A DNA stretch of 64,000 nucleotides, taken from the NCBI GenBank assembly GCA_028696815.1, contig JAQVGG010000001.1:26986-90985 (forward strand), in the 5' to 3' direction. Source of the DNA: Candidatus Altimarinota bacterium. GTDB lineage: Bacteria; Patescibacteriota; Gracilibacteria; BD1-5; UBA6164. Position 1 is the first letter of the stretch. Each line of letters starts with the position of its first letter. Of the stretch, positions 43,004 to 53,402 are shown in pieces. Position numbers and translations under genes: made by a program. The notes beneath the pieces are model-generated. The model was not told the DNA's origin. It was given only the letters and a program-made list of their open reading frames with translations, and ran no database searches.

Positions 43004-43077
43004 GGTACCGGTCTCTAAGTTAGGAAGCAATGATCTTAATTTTAAGTTCTCACTTTCTAAAAAAAGAGACCGGTACC
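43004..43077. repeat. AGACCGG-family inverted repeat
   Basis: GGTACCGGTCTCT (43004-43016) and AGAGACCGGTACC (43065-43077), perfect 13-bp arms around 48 nt. Intergenic between the PP2C and VirB4-type genes; could end the PP2C transcript. Confidence 0.85.
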
Positions 43078-43104
43078 TAATTACACTTAACATTAACACG
43101 TTAT

Positions 43105-44343
43105 CTACCACTTCCATTCTGTTATAAATTCATCCGCTATTTCAAGCGAGTAATCTTCATATTTATTATATTCAGAATCTTTATAATGAACCACGCATAA
43201 TGTTATGTCATCAAGTTTTAAGTACTTGTATCACATAAAACTCGATAAGTTAATAGTTATATTATTAAATACAGAGGTAGCACTTTTAAATTTTTTTCAT
43301 TTCATATTTGGTGCTTTTTCAATTGCTTCTACTAATCTGTCTTCTCAGAACCTTTCTTCAGTTCAATCTCTTCTAGGTTTATTTATGGCCTCAGTTATAC
43401 CATCACTATATAACACTATTATATCATTAGGCTCAAATGATATTTCTTTTTCTTTAAGTAAATCTTTTGTATCTTTAGTCATACCTAAAGCAACTCAACC
43501 TGACTTAATCTTATAACATCTTTTCTTATCATGTTTGTAGATAAGTAGGTACTCATGTCATGCTCAAGTCATATACATTCTTTTTTCTTTTTCATCCCAT
43601 CTAATCATTAACATACTCATAAGTAGATTTGCTTTTACTCTAGGTTTAAGTATCTCATTTGTTTTTGTAAGTATATCACTTCATGATTTAAAAACTTTTG
43701 AAAATCAACTTACAAGTGCATTTACCATCACCATTATGAATCATGCTCAAACTCAATGACCAGTTGCGTCTCAGACGTATATATAATAATTATCATCTTG
43801 TTTGATAATATCATATGAGTCTCATCATATCTCTCAAGCTGGCTTAGCTCTAGCAACTATATTTAAAGAAGGAACTTCTGTTAATTTTTTTTCAAATATT
43901 TTTCATTGAATTTCTTTTCATAACTCTACTTCTCATTTAATTTCTTTACCACGTATAAACTCTTCTTTAATGTTTTTTAAACTATTTAATGTATCAGAAA
44001 AAAAAGTAATTATAAAATTTAAGTTTTTATTTTTGGTTTTTCTAAATTTTATTTTTTCATTTTTAGTTTTTCATACTAAAAATTTTTGTATATTATATTT
44101 TAATTCTAAGATTGGGTCATCATAATGAGCTTTTATTGTATATAAAATTATATATAGCTCAAGTAAAAATATTAAGATTAAATATAAGTATTTTGTATCT
44201 AAAATAAACCCTAAAAAAGGTACTTCAATTTGATAATCTACATAAAGAGTATTTATCTTTCAGTTTATAAATTCTTCTCAGAATAAGTATACAAGAGCTA
44301 TATTTAGTATAGAAAAAATAAATAATAGTAATTTTACAATCAT
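43105..44343 (-). CDS. Membrane-anchored PP2C (SpoIIE/RsbU-type) serine phosphatase
   Basis: 412 aa. Two N-terminal membrane segments (LLLFIFSILNIALVYLF and YLYLILIFLLELYIILY), then a linker with a coiled coil, then the SpoIIE domain: ARAKPAGEIGGDSYDI, VGDATGHGVGAGFIMVMV, TGAGHEYLLIY, LYSDGITEA and LDDITLCVV, with the metal-binding Asp residues present. It probably reverses Ser/Thr phosphorylation in a partner-switch or envelope-sensing path; no kinase is adjacent. Confidence 0.88.
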
Positions 44344-44588
44344 ATAATCAAAAAATTATTTTATATATGTTTAATTTTACTATATTTTTCTATGGAAATC
44401 AAAATATAGGTGCTTTTTATAAAGTTTTTAACACAAGTTTTCAAAGTAGTTTTGAAAAAGGTGTTTTGCTAAATATAATTTTCCAAGTTAAGGAAATTTA
44501 AGTTTTTCTTTCTTTCCTTACTTAAAGAGAAAAAACCTGTATAAAAAAATAGAACAACTATTTTATTAATTTTTTGATAAATATAAAA
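44344..44588. other. Intergenic region between PP2C and ftsA
   Basis: 245 nt, AT-rich, divergent promoters expected. It contains TTCTTTCCTTACTTAAAGAG and no clear gene or RNA. Nothing else supported. Confidence 0.5.
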
Positions 44589-45821
44589 ATGAGTTTTGAA
44601 AATACAATAACATCAATAGATATATGAAGTTCTAGAATAAGGACAATTATCGGAAGTTTTTTAAAAGATGATAATGAAAATTTTGTTGTATTAGGAGTAG
44701 GTAACTCTGCTTCCACTGCAATGAGAAAATGAAATATACTTGACATGGAAGACTTCAAAGATAATTTAGATAAAAGTTTACTTGAAGCAGAAAAAATGGC
44801 ATGAGAACAAATAACTTGAGCATATGTTTCTTTTAATTCTTCAAGTTACGATGTGATAGTAAACAAATGAGTTATAGCTATTTCATGAGATGAAATTAGT
44901 CCTGAGGATGTTGATAGAGTTTTAGATATGGCAAAAAGTTGAGTTGATATGCCAAATAAAGAGATTTTAAAAGTTATTCCTGAATATTTTGTAGTTGATT
45001 TAGAAGATGGGGTAAAAAATCCTGTTTGAATGTCTGCTAGAAAACTAGAAGTAGTAGCTCATATATTTACAATGAACTCAAATGTATTAAATAATATTAA
45101 AAAAGCTATTTGAGACGTTTGAATTGAGATACTTGATATATATCCAAATTTACTTAATTCTCCAGAAGGAGTTCTATCAAAAAGACAAAAAGAGTTATGA
45201 GTTGTATGTGTTGATATGTGAGCATCAACTACTTGAGTTACAGTTTATGAAGAGTGAGTTTTGATTCATTCAGCAGTTATACCTTTATGATGAGATAATG
45301 TAACAAACGATATAGCGCTATGAGCAAGAGTTTCAATTGATGTAGCAGAAAGATTAAAGATTGAGTATTCTGAAATAATAAGTGATGAAATAAACTTCAA
45401 AGATAAAACTTTAGATTTAAGAAAAATAGGCTTAATTGATGAATGAGAAATATCTCTTCAATATCTATCATCAATTGTTTCTGCTAGATATGAAGAAATA
45501 CTTCAATATGTTAAAAAAGAATTAAGTGCTATTTGAAAAGATGGTATGTTACCGGAATGAGCAGTTTTGGTTTGATGAGCTTCGAAAGAAAAATGATTAA
45601 TCGAGTTATCAAGAGACATACTTAAATTACCAAGTTTCATTTGAATTCCTTCTATAAATGATGAATTAGTTGATACAACGATAAATGATCCTAGTTTTGC
45701 AGCAGTTGTTTGAAATTTACTTCTTGCAAATAAGTACTGAGTTGAACATCATTGATTTTCTATAAATTTTAAATGAATATTAAACTCTATAGCCAAGATT
45801 TTTAAGAAGATTATGCCTTAA
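44589..45821 (+). CDS. ftsA: Cell division protein FtsA
   Basis: 410 aa. TSIDIGSSRIRTIIGSF (phosphate 1), the SHS2 insertion, VVCVDMGASTTGVTVYEEG (phosphate 2) and GAVLVGGASKEKGL (adenosine), then a C-terminal amphipathic basic helix SIAKIFKKIMP for membrane attachment. It tethers FtsZ to the membrane. ftsZ follows, separated by a repeat element of the TGTCATTC type. Invariant Gly residues in the phosphate motifs are TGA. Confidence 0.93.
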
Positions 45822-45830
45822 TTTAAGCTG

Positions 45831-45908
45831 GTGTCATTCTGAATTTATTTCAGAATCATAAAAAGATAAAATACAAATTATGTTCCTGAAACAAGTTCAG
45901 GATGACAA
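45831..45908. repeat. REP-like element between ftsA and ftsZ
   Basis: Outer arms TGTCATTCTGAA (45832-45843) and TTCAGGATGACA (45896-45907), with an inner hairpin on each side (CTGAA-TTTATTT-CAG and CCTGAA-ACAAG-TTCAGG). It lies in the middle of the ftsAZ operon and could attenuate or process the transcript. Confidence 0.8.
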
Positions 45909-45960
45909 AATACAATTATATAAACAAAATTTAAACTTTATATTTATAAAATAATTTATT

Positions 45961-47151
45961 ATGATAAAAAGAGATGACAAGTTAAAAAGTCTACTTTCAG
46001 GTTCAGGATCTTCTAGATCAAATTCTGTTGAGGAAGTAAATTTAGCATGAAGTATTTCACCTGTAGCTAGAATAAAAGTTGTTTGAGTAGGTGGAGGGTG
46101 ATCAAATGCTGTTAATAGAATGATTGAGGCATGACTTGAATGAGTAGAATTTATAGCTATGAATACTGATGCTCAAGCTTTATATAGTTCTTTAGCTAGT
46201 ACGAAATTAAATATTGGTAAAATGATTACAGGAGGACTTTGAGCATGATCAGATCCAGAGGTAGGTAAAAAAGCTGCTGAAGAATCAAGTGAAGATATAA
46301 AAAATGTTTTAGCTTGAGCTGATATGGTTTTTATAACTTGTGGTCTTTGAGGAGGTACAGGTACTTGAGCTGCTCCAGTTGTTGCTGAGATAGCAAAAGA
46401 ATTATGAGCACTAACGGTTTGAGTTGTTACTAAACCATTTTCATTTGAATGACAAAATAGAATGGCTAAATGATTAGATGGATTTTCTTCTTTAAAAGAA
46501 AAAGTTGATACACTTATCACTATACCAAATGATAAAATATTATCTATAATTGATAAAAAAACTCCATTACTTGAAGCTTTTTCTATAGTTGATGAAGTAT
46601 TAAACCAATGAGTTCAATGAATTTCTGATTTAATTACTCATCCAGGACTTATCAATGTAGATTTCGCAGATGTTAGATCAGTTATGAAAAATGCATGATC
46701 AGCTTTGATGGGTATAGGTTATGGTACTTGAGAAAATAGAGCTATAGAAGCTGCTAGAGCTGCTATAGATAGCCCACTTTTAGAGCTATCAATTGCTTGA
46801 GCTAAAGGTTTACTTTTCAATATAACAGGTTGAACTGATCTATCAATGTTTGAAGTTGATGAAGCTGCAAAAGTTATAACTGAGTCAGTAGATCAAGATG
46901 CAAATATCATCTTTGGTTCAACTATCAGAGAAGATTATGAGGGTGAAGTAAAAATTACAGTAGTTGCTACATGATTTGATGAAGATTCAAATAAAAAGTT
47001 TTCAGAAGATAGAAGTACGATGAAAGCACCAAGTCCATTTGGAAGAAAAACAGTAAATGATTCAAGAATTACTCCTGCTCCAACTCCAGTTTCACAATCT
47101 TTAGAAGATGATTTGGATGTTCCAACATTTTTAAGAAAGAAAAAAATGTAA
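45961..47151 (+). CDS. ftsZ: Cell division protein FtsZ
   Basis: 396 aa tubulin homologue that forms the division ring. ARIKVVGVGGGGSNAVNRM near residue 36, the tubulin signature GLGGGTGTGAAP near 128 and the T7 region [20 protein letters not shown] flexible linker then leads to the C-terminal peptide [12 protein letters not shown] that binds FtsA. In GGGTGTG two glycines are TGA. It stands with ftsA, without the usual ftsQ or mur genes. Confidence 0.97.
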
Positions 47152-47209
47152 TTTTTGATTTGCATTTAAAAAAAATATTTATAAAATAAGCTTGTTGTTT
47201 GTTCATATG

Positions 47210-47242
47210 GAAAGAGAATTTGTTTGACAAATTCTCTTTTTA
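47210..47242 (+). terminator. Rho-independent terminator
   Basis: AAAGAGAATTTGT-TTG-ACAAATTCTCTTTTT after ftsZ. Confidence 0.88.
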
Positions 47243-47286
47243 CTTGAAAAACTTTTAACTTTATACTTTTAACTTTCAACTTATAT

Positions 47287-48360
47287 ATGTTAGATATAAA
47301 AAAAATTGATGCAGCGATAAATATGATCTCTGCTGAGAAAAAAATCCCAAAAGAAAAACTTATAGAGATAATAGAAGCAGCACTAAAAACTGCCTATAAA
47401 AAAGACTATGGTAGTAGGGATGAAAATGTAAATGTAAAACTAGATTTTGAAAATGAGTCTATAGAGATAAGTATAGAAAAAACAGTTGTTGAAAAAGTAG
47501 AAAATGAAGCTACTGAAATTTCTATAGAAGAAGCTGAGTGATTTGATATAGGTGATATAGTTGAGATAGATGTAACTGATGATGTTATGGTGGGTGATGC
47601 TGCTGAGAGTTTCTGAAGAATAGCTTCTCAAGCGGCTAGACAAGTTATTATTCAAAAGATAGGAGAAACAGAAAAAGAAAAAATCTTTGATTTATTTGCT
47701 GATAAAGAAGGGCAAGTTATAAATATGAAAGTTGATTTAGTAGAAGGAGGTAAAGTTATTTTTGATTATAATTGAAATAAAGTTGTTCTACCAAAATCTG
47801 AACAAGTTTCAAGAGATAATTATGTCGCAGGAAATAGATTTTATGTGTATGTTGCGGAGGTAACTAAAAAAGAAAATTCATCTCCTAGAGTAACTCTTTC
47901 AAGAAAAAGACCAGAACTTGTTCCAGCTGTTTTTAGAGAGTTTGTTCCTGAGATAGATGAATGAGTTGTGACAATAGATAAAGTAGTTAGACAACCAGGT
48001 ATAAAGACTAAAATGCTTGTTTCAACAAGTTTTGATGAAATAGATCCTGTTGGAACTCTAATTGGACAAAAAGGTATGAGAGTTAAATCAGTTATGGAAG
48101 AACTATGAGGAGAAAAAATAGATATAGTTCCAAATGTGGAAGATGCAGAAGAAGTTATAAAAAAAGCACTTTCTCCAGCTAATGTAGTAAAAGTATCTCC
48201 AGGAGTAACTGAAGATAGTGTTATAGCTTACATCAAACATGGAGAGAGAGCAAAAGCTGTTTGAAAATGAGGTTTAAATGTTAATTTAGCTTCAAAACTT
48301 ACAGGTTATAGAATATCTATAGAAGAACTTCCAGCAGAAGAAAACAAAACTGAAGAATAA
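47287..48360 (+). CDS. nusA: Transcription factor NusA
   Basis: 357 aa. N-terminal RNA-polymerase-binding domain (MLDIKKIDAAINMISAEKKIPKEK), then S1 (GQVINMKVDLVEGGKVIFDYNG), KH1 ([31 protein letters not shown]) and KH2 ending in LTGYRISIEEL. No C-terminal acidic repeats, as in most non-proteobacterial NusA. Controls pausing, termination and antitermination. It is followed by rplI after a hairpin. Confidence 0.95.
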
Positions 48361-48364
48361 CAAT

Positions 48365-48400
48365 AAAGAGATATTTATGTTTACATAAGTATCTTTTTTT
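48365..48400 (+). terminator. Imperfect terminator after nusA
   Basis: AAAGAGATATTTATGT and ACATAAGTATCTTTTTTT pair with a bulge and wobble pairs, followed by T. Confidence 0.6.
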
Positions 48401-48447
48401 ATATAATAATCAAAATTAGAGTTTATAGTTTTTAAAGTTAATAAAAT

Positions 48448-48897
48448 ATGAAAGTATTATTTTTGCAAAATGTTTTACATGTGGCAAAAGCTTGAGAGAT
48501 AAAAGAAGTAAAACCAGGTTATGCAGCAAATATGTTGTTTCCAAAAAAACTAGCCGTTGAATTAACGTCTGAGGTAGAAAAACAAATGAAAGATAAACAA
48601 AAAAAAGATGATGCTCATAGAAGAGAACTACTTGAAAATAGACATGATATAGCTGATAGTTTAACATGACAAAAGTTAAGTTTTAAATTAAAATGATCAA
48701 AAGATAAAGTTTATGGCGCTATATGAGAAAAAGATATTATCTGAGAGATAAAGAAGAAATTTAAAATCGAGCTTTCAAAAAAACATATTGATATGCCAGA
48801 CTGACATATAAAAAAGCTTTGAGAAACATTTATCTATATAAAGCTTTGAAAGGATGCTATGGCTAAGATGATAGTTGTAGTAGAGTCTGACAATTAA
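48448..48897 (+). CDS. rplI: 50S ribosomal protein L9
   Basis: 149 aa. [38 protein letters not shown] is the L9 N-terminal domain, with the hallmark GYAANML(F)P motif. A long basic central helix links to a C-terminal domain ending KMIVVVESDN. L9 lies at the L1-stalk base of the large subunit. Typical length. Confidence 0.95.
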
Positions 48898-48900
48898 AAA

Positions 48901-48976
48901 TTAGCAATTACGAATTACGAATAGTAATTTGTATAGTAAATATAATTCATAATTTGTAATTCATAATTTGTAATTG
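48901..48976. repeat. AT-rich intergenic direct/inverted repeat
   Basis: AATTACGAATTACGAA on the left and two copies of TTCATAATTTGTAA on the right form an imperfect stem. Non-coding remnant between rplI and ruvX. Confidence 0.6.
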
Positions 48977-48977
48977 A

Positions 48978-49361
48978 ATGACAGCACTTGCAATTGATCT
49001 ATGAGATAAAAGATGTTGAATAGCTATTGAGCTTGAAAGCATAGCTATACCAAAAGATATAGTTCTAAGACAAGATATAATAAAAGTGATTAACAAATAT
49101 TTAAGCGAATATAGTTATATAGATACAATAGTAGTTTGATTACCTTATGATTTGTATTGAAAAGAATTAAAACAACTCGAAAAGACAAAAGCATTTATAA
49201 AACAACTAGAAAAAGAGTATAAAAGTTTGAAAATAATATGAGTAGATGAAAGGTTTACTACATTTGAAGCTGAAAATATATCAAGTTTACTTTGAGGTCA
49301 AGTTAAGAGAGATGATATATCTGCGAGTTTAATCTTAGAAGCTTATTTAAAAAGTAAATAA
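48978..49361 (+). CDS. ruvX: RuvX/YqgF family Holliday-junction resolvase-like
   Basis: 127 aa RNase H-fold protein. ALAIDLGDKRCGIAIEL with the first Asp, then IVVGLPYDLYGKE, IIGVDERFTTFEAE and DDISASLILEAYL with the last acidic residue. Family members are implicated in 16S rRNA maturation (as YqgF) and in junction resolution. RuvC is not seen in the window. Confidence 0.88.
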
Positions 49362-49385
49362 TTTTTAATTTTTAATTGATTACAT

Positions 49386-50120
49386 ATGTTTGATAGTATA
49401 TATGATAATATAATTTCTACACTAATTTCAAATGTGGAACTTTATATTAGCGAGTACTGAGTTAAAATATTTTGGGCTTTAATTATACTTGTTTTATGAG
49501 TTGTAGTTTCTGTATTGGTGTACAGATTTGTGATGTTTTTGTTTGCAAAGTTCAAGATAGTTGAATTAATTGAAAAACTTGAGATTGATATATATGAAGA
49601 AAATGAGAAAGTTATATGAGAGAATAAAAAAGATCTAAAAAAAGCAAAAACTAAAACTTCAGGTATATTTAATAAAAAAATAAGAGTTAATCATATAGTT
49701 GCAAAAGCAGTATCTTACTATGTATTTTTACTATTCTTTAGATGGGCTGTAGTAAAACTATGAGTTACTGAAGTAGAACAATTTTTAAAAGATGTACTTT
49801 ATTATTTACCAAGTTTATTTGTGTGAATAATTATCTGATATTTTGGTATAAGATTTGCAAATTTTGTTTATGATATTACATTTCATGCATTGAGCTTAGC
49901 TAAACAACAGGCAGCTAGAATTATAGCTTCTTGAGCTAAGATAATTATATTATTTTTTACGTTGATGGTTGTTTTAAACTATACAAAAATAGTTGATCAA
50001 TTTATCATAAATACAATTCTTGTTTGATTTATATCTATGCTTACAATTGCAGGTTGACTTGCTTTTGGTTTATGAGGTAGAGATATAGCAAAAGAGATTT
50101 TAGAAAGTTTTAGAAAATAG
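49386..50120 (+). CDS. MscS-type conserved TM-helix protein (244 aa)
   Basis: Two TM-helix repeats: an N-terminal segment WALIILVLGVVVSVLVYRFV, a charged coiled linker (KLEIDIYEENEKVIGENKKD), then FLLFFRWAVVKLGV, LPSLFVGIIIGYFGIRF, ARIIASGAKIIILFFTLMVV and a C-terminal GGLAFGLGGRDIAKEILE. The last motif (FGLGGRD) matches the conserved TM helix of small MscS-like proteins. It lacks the soluble beta domain of MscS. A role as an osmotic channel is inference. Confidence 0.8.
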
Positions 50121-50126
50121 AAACTT

Positions 50127-50171
50127 ACCTCTCTCCTGAATCCTCTCTCCTTAGCAGGAGAAAGGGGAAAA
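50127..50171. repeat. Left inverted repeat of the DUF559 unit
   Basis: ACCTCTCTCCTGAATCCTCT then a hairpin CTCCTTAGCAGGAG. Intergenic, seven nt after the MscS-like stop. Confidence 0.75.
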
Positions 50172-50190
50172 TAAATAAAGAATAATAAGT

Positions 50191-50574
50191 ATGAAAAAGA
50201 TTCCTGAAATAATAATAGAAACTTCAAGAAAATTAAGAAAAGAAATGACTTTAACAGAAGACATATTATGGAATAAATTAAAGGCAAAAAGATTTAAAAA
50301 TAAAAAATTTGTAAGACAATTTCCTATATATGTGTATACTGAAGATTCTTGATTGGATAGATATATTATTCCAGATTTTATATGTAGGGAAGATAATTTA
50401 ATTATTGAACTTGATTGAAATATTCATAATAAAAAAGAAGTTTATGAACTAGATAAGTATAAAGAAAAACTGTTAATTCAGTTGTGATATAAAATACTAA
50501 GAATTAAAAATGAAGATATAATAAATAATATAGATAAATCTCTAACATACATTGCAGCCTCTTTCCCCTGATAA
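50191..50574 (+). CDS. DUF559 (Vsr/MTES-like PD-(D/E)XK) endonuclease
   Basis: 127 aa. SRKLRKEMTLTEDILWNKLKAKRFKNKKFVRQFPI is the classic DUF559 start, followed by YIIPDFICREDNLIIELDGNIH (catalytic D...E-x-D) and a C-terminal LLIQLGYKILRIKNEDI. These nucleases are related to Vsr mismatch endonucleases. The last residues (SFPG, with G from TGA) and the TAA stop come from the right palindromic repeat (CTCTTTCCCCTGATAAGGGG). The gene is thus bounded at both ends by the element family. DUF559 genes are often found near such repeats in other bacteria (from memory). Confidence 0.85.
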
Positions 50575-50599
50575 GGGGAGAGAATTCAAGTGAGAGGTT
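50557..50599. repeat. Right inverted repeat of the DUF559 unit
   Basis: CTCTTTCCCC-TGAT-AGGGGAGAG hairpin, then AATTCAAGTGAGAGGT. Supplies the end of the DUF559 frame. Confidence 0.78.
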
Positions 50600-50620
50600 T
50601 ATTAGTTAATAATAACTTAT

Positions 50621-52081
50621 ATGAAAAAAGATTTTGTTGAATACATAAAGACTGAGTTTTGATTTAGTGATGAGGAAGTTGCAAAATTTGAAGAAGCATT
50701 AAAAAGGCCTCTAAAGAAATCAGTAAGGATAAACACTCGTAAAATAAGTATAGAAGATTTTAAGAAAAAAGTAGAAGCAAAGGGATGGATTTTAACTTCT
50801 ACTCCTCTTTGAAAAAATATATTTTATGTAGATAGACCAGAAGAACAACTAAATATAGCTCTTTGAAATACTCCTGAACATATTTCGGGATATTTTTATG
50901 TACAAGAAGTAGCGGCTAGTAGTTCTCCATTTTATATGTCAGCAGATAAAATAGATGACTGAAAATATATAATACTTGATATGAGTGCTTCACCAGGAGG
51001 AAAAACTACTCAACTTTTAGAATATTATCCAAATAGTTTAATAGTTGCAAATGAACTTGATAAAAGTCGTTTAAAATGATTTTTTTCAAATCTAGATAGG
51101 ATGTCAGCATTAAAAGCTGTTGCCACAAACTATGATGGAAGATTTTTTAAACAAATACCTGAACTTTTTGATAAAGTATTGCTTGATGCACCATGTAGTT
51201 GAGAATGAACAGCATTTAAAACAGACGATGCTTTAAAATACCGGAACTTAAAAAACATAAAAAATGTTGCAAAACTACAATTTTGACTTCTTGAAGCAGC
51301 TATAAAAACTACTAAACCAGGTTGAGAGATAGTATATAGTACATGTACACTAAACAAGTTTGAAAATGAGTGAGTTATAAATAAAGCATTAGAGAAGTAT
51401 TGAGAGTATGTTGAGATAGTGCCAATAAGACCTCACCCTAACCCTCTCCTTTGAGAGGAGAGGGAACAAGAGCAATTTAATACCCCCTCTACTAACAAAG
51501 GAGAGAGGGCTAGGGGGTGAGGTTTTTTCAAAAGAAACTGGCCACACTTAGATTTAACTGGATGATTTTTTATAGCAAAACTTAAAAAAGTAAAATCTAT
51601 ATCAACCGATGAATCCCTTCCCCTTACTAGGGGGAAGGCTAGGATGGGGGCTGTAAAACAAAATTTTGAGAAATTATCAAGAAATGAAGAATCTTTAGTA
51701 AGCGATTTTTTTAATAAATTTTGATATGATTTAAAGTGAAAATATCTTTATAAGTATAAAGATGAGATTCATTTAACTTCAGAAAACCTAAATTATATTT
51801 GGGATAAGATATTTTTATATAAAATCTGAGTAAACATTTGAAATATAAAAGATAATAGTTTTGTTCCAACTTATTATGCTGGAACTTTTGAAAAGTTTTC
51901 TAAAAATACAGTGGTTTTAGATAAAGATGGTTTAGATAAACTTTTACAAGGATTTGAGTTAGAACAAAATCTAGAGGATGGATATTATCAAGTTATACAT
52001 GAGGATATACCAGTGTGAATAGCAAAACAAAAAAATGGAATGCTAAAAAGTATGGTTCCTACAAAGATGATGAGAAAATAA
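50621..52081 (+). CDS. RsmB/RsmF-type rRNA cytosine-C5 methyltransferase
   Basis: 486 aa NOL1/NOP2/Sun protein. GYFYVQEVAASSSPF, motif I LDMSASPGGKTTQLL, LLDAPCSGEGT with a catalytic Cys, and YSTCTLNKFENE with the second Cys. The C-terminal part (from about residue 330) is PUA-like with TPTYYAGTFEKF-type segments. Two palindromic elements are translated: the doublet 51430-51523 and the single 51612-51652. Read-through needs TGA = Gly (LLGEERE), so the element would truncate the protein in a standard-code host. Confidence 0.9.
51430..51523. repeat. Two-hairpin doublet element in the rsmB/F-like gene
   Basis: ACCTCACCCTAACCCTCTCC start, hairpin CTCTCC-TTTGA-GAGGAGAG, a short AT spacer, second hairpin, and end CTAGGGGGTGAGGT. 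The first and last 20 nt are inverted copies. Confidence 0.88.
51612..51652. repeat. In-frame palindromic element (second) in the rsmB/F-like gene
   Basis: ATCCCTTCCCCTTACTAGGG then GGAAGGCTAGGATGGGGGCT. Same subtype as 34223. Confidence 0.8.
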
Positions 52082-52097
52082 TAAATAATTTATAAAA

Positions 52098-53402
52098 ATG
52101 GAATACAAAATCTTTTGATGTAAAGTAAATAAATATTATACAGATAAGTGGTTGCTTTCTGACTATCTAAAGTGAAAAGATGGTATTTTTGTTGCAAGTT
52201 GTGTTGTAACTGATAGTGCTAAGAGAAAATGGATAAAATTTATAAAAGATGTAGCTAATGGTTTAAATAAAAATGAAAAAATATATATAAGCTGATGTTG
52301 AGCATTTAAAGAGTGAAGAGCACAAAAAGATTTTTTTGAAATTTATCCAGAACTATCAGAGTATAAGTGAGTTATAGAAGTACTAGGGGAAGATCCAAAT
52401 CCCCCTATCCCTAGCCCTTTCCCCCCAAGGGAGAAAGGGAATAGTAAAAATGTGGCTTCTTCTCTCCCTAGGGGGGAGACTGAGAGGGGGATTTCTGAAA
52501 AATTAAAAACTCTTCCTCAACTTTATACAAAAAAATTTGTATTAATACAAGGATGATGTGATAGTTTCTGTACTTTTTGCTTGACTGTTATCAAAAGATG
52601 AAGACACTTTTCAAGAACTAAAGAGGATATAGTATCTGAAATACTAGAGTTTGAAAAGTCAGGTTGAAAAGAGGTTGTACTAACAGGGATAAATCTGTGA
52701 GCATGGTGACTTAAATCAACAAACGATATATGAGATTCAAGATTAGCAGAACTTTTGGAGTATATACTTGAAAAAACGACTATTCCTAGGATCAGGATAA
52801 GTTCACTATGACCAGAGTTTGTAGATGAAGCATGTTTAAAAATATTTGAAAACTCTAGGATTTATCCTCATTTTCACTTATCTATTCAGTCTGGAAGTAG
52901 CAGTATACTAAAATCTATGTCTAGACATTATGATTGAGAATATATGAGAAAACTACTTGAAAAATTTAGAAATATTAAAAGAGAAGATTGAGTAGATATA
53001 AGTCTTTGAGCTGATATAATTGTTTGATTTCCTGGGGAAACTGAGGAAGATTTTTTAGAAACTTACAATTTAGTAAAAGACTACAAAATCACAAAACTAC
53101 ATGCTTTTCCTTTTTCAGCTCATGATATGTGAGAAAGTGTTCCTGCTTGAAAGTTTAAAAATCAAGTTCCAGAAAAAACTAAAAAAGATAGAATGGATAG
53201 GCTACTTGAGCTATGAGATAAAGTAAGAGATGAGTTTATAGCTTCTCAACAATGAAAACCACTTCATGTATTAATTGAAGTGGTTAAAAGCTGAACTTGG
53301 AAAGGTTGGAGTGAGAACTATATAGAGTGTAACGAAACAAATTTTAAAATCGAGAGCTGAAAAATAGGGAAAAATGAGATAGTTACTTGAAAATTATTTT
53401 AA
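52098..53402 (+). CDS. mtaB: tRNA t6A37 methylthiotransferase MtaB-like
   Basis: 434 aa radical-SAM enzyme. An N-terminal UPF0004 domain with FGCKVNKY (MtaB has CKVN where MiaB has CQMN), ASCVVTDSAKRK and ISGCGAF carries three Cys for one cluster. The radical-SAM cluster motif CDSFCTFC follows near residue 158. Then ISSLGPEF, HFHLSIQSGSSSIL and DIIVGFPGETEEDF. The C-terminal TRAM part is short. A doublet repeat element (52397-52494) is translated between the two cluster domains. Likely adds methylthio to t6A. Confidence 0.9.
52397..52494. repeat. Two-hairpin doublet element in mtaB
   Basis: AAATCCCCCTATCCCTAGCC start with hairpin CCCTTTCCCCCCAAGGGAGAAAGGG, short spacer, hairpin TCTCTCCCTAGGGGGGAGA, end GAGAGGGGGATTT. 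Termini AAATCCCCC/GGGGGATTT are inverted, a second subfamily of doublets. Confidence 0.85.

Larger units (their letters stand above)
50127..50598. mobile_element. Transposon-like unit: DUF559 nuclease gene inside 40-bp inverted repeats
   Basis: The left end (50127-50166) reads ACCTCTCTCCTGAATCCTCT... and the reverse complement of the right end (50559-50598) reads ACCTCTCACTTGAATTCTCT.... They share about 33 of 40 positions, including a hairpin in each. Between them is one gene, a DUF559-family endonuclease, whose final codons and stop lie inside the right repeat. The ACCTC/GAGGT termini equal those of the two-hairpin doublets at 32219 and 51430. No clear target-site duplication beyond possibly TT. 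Confidence 0.7.
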
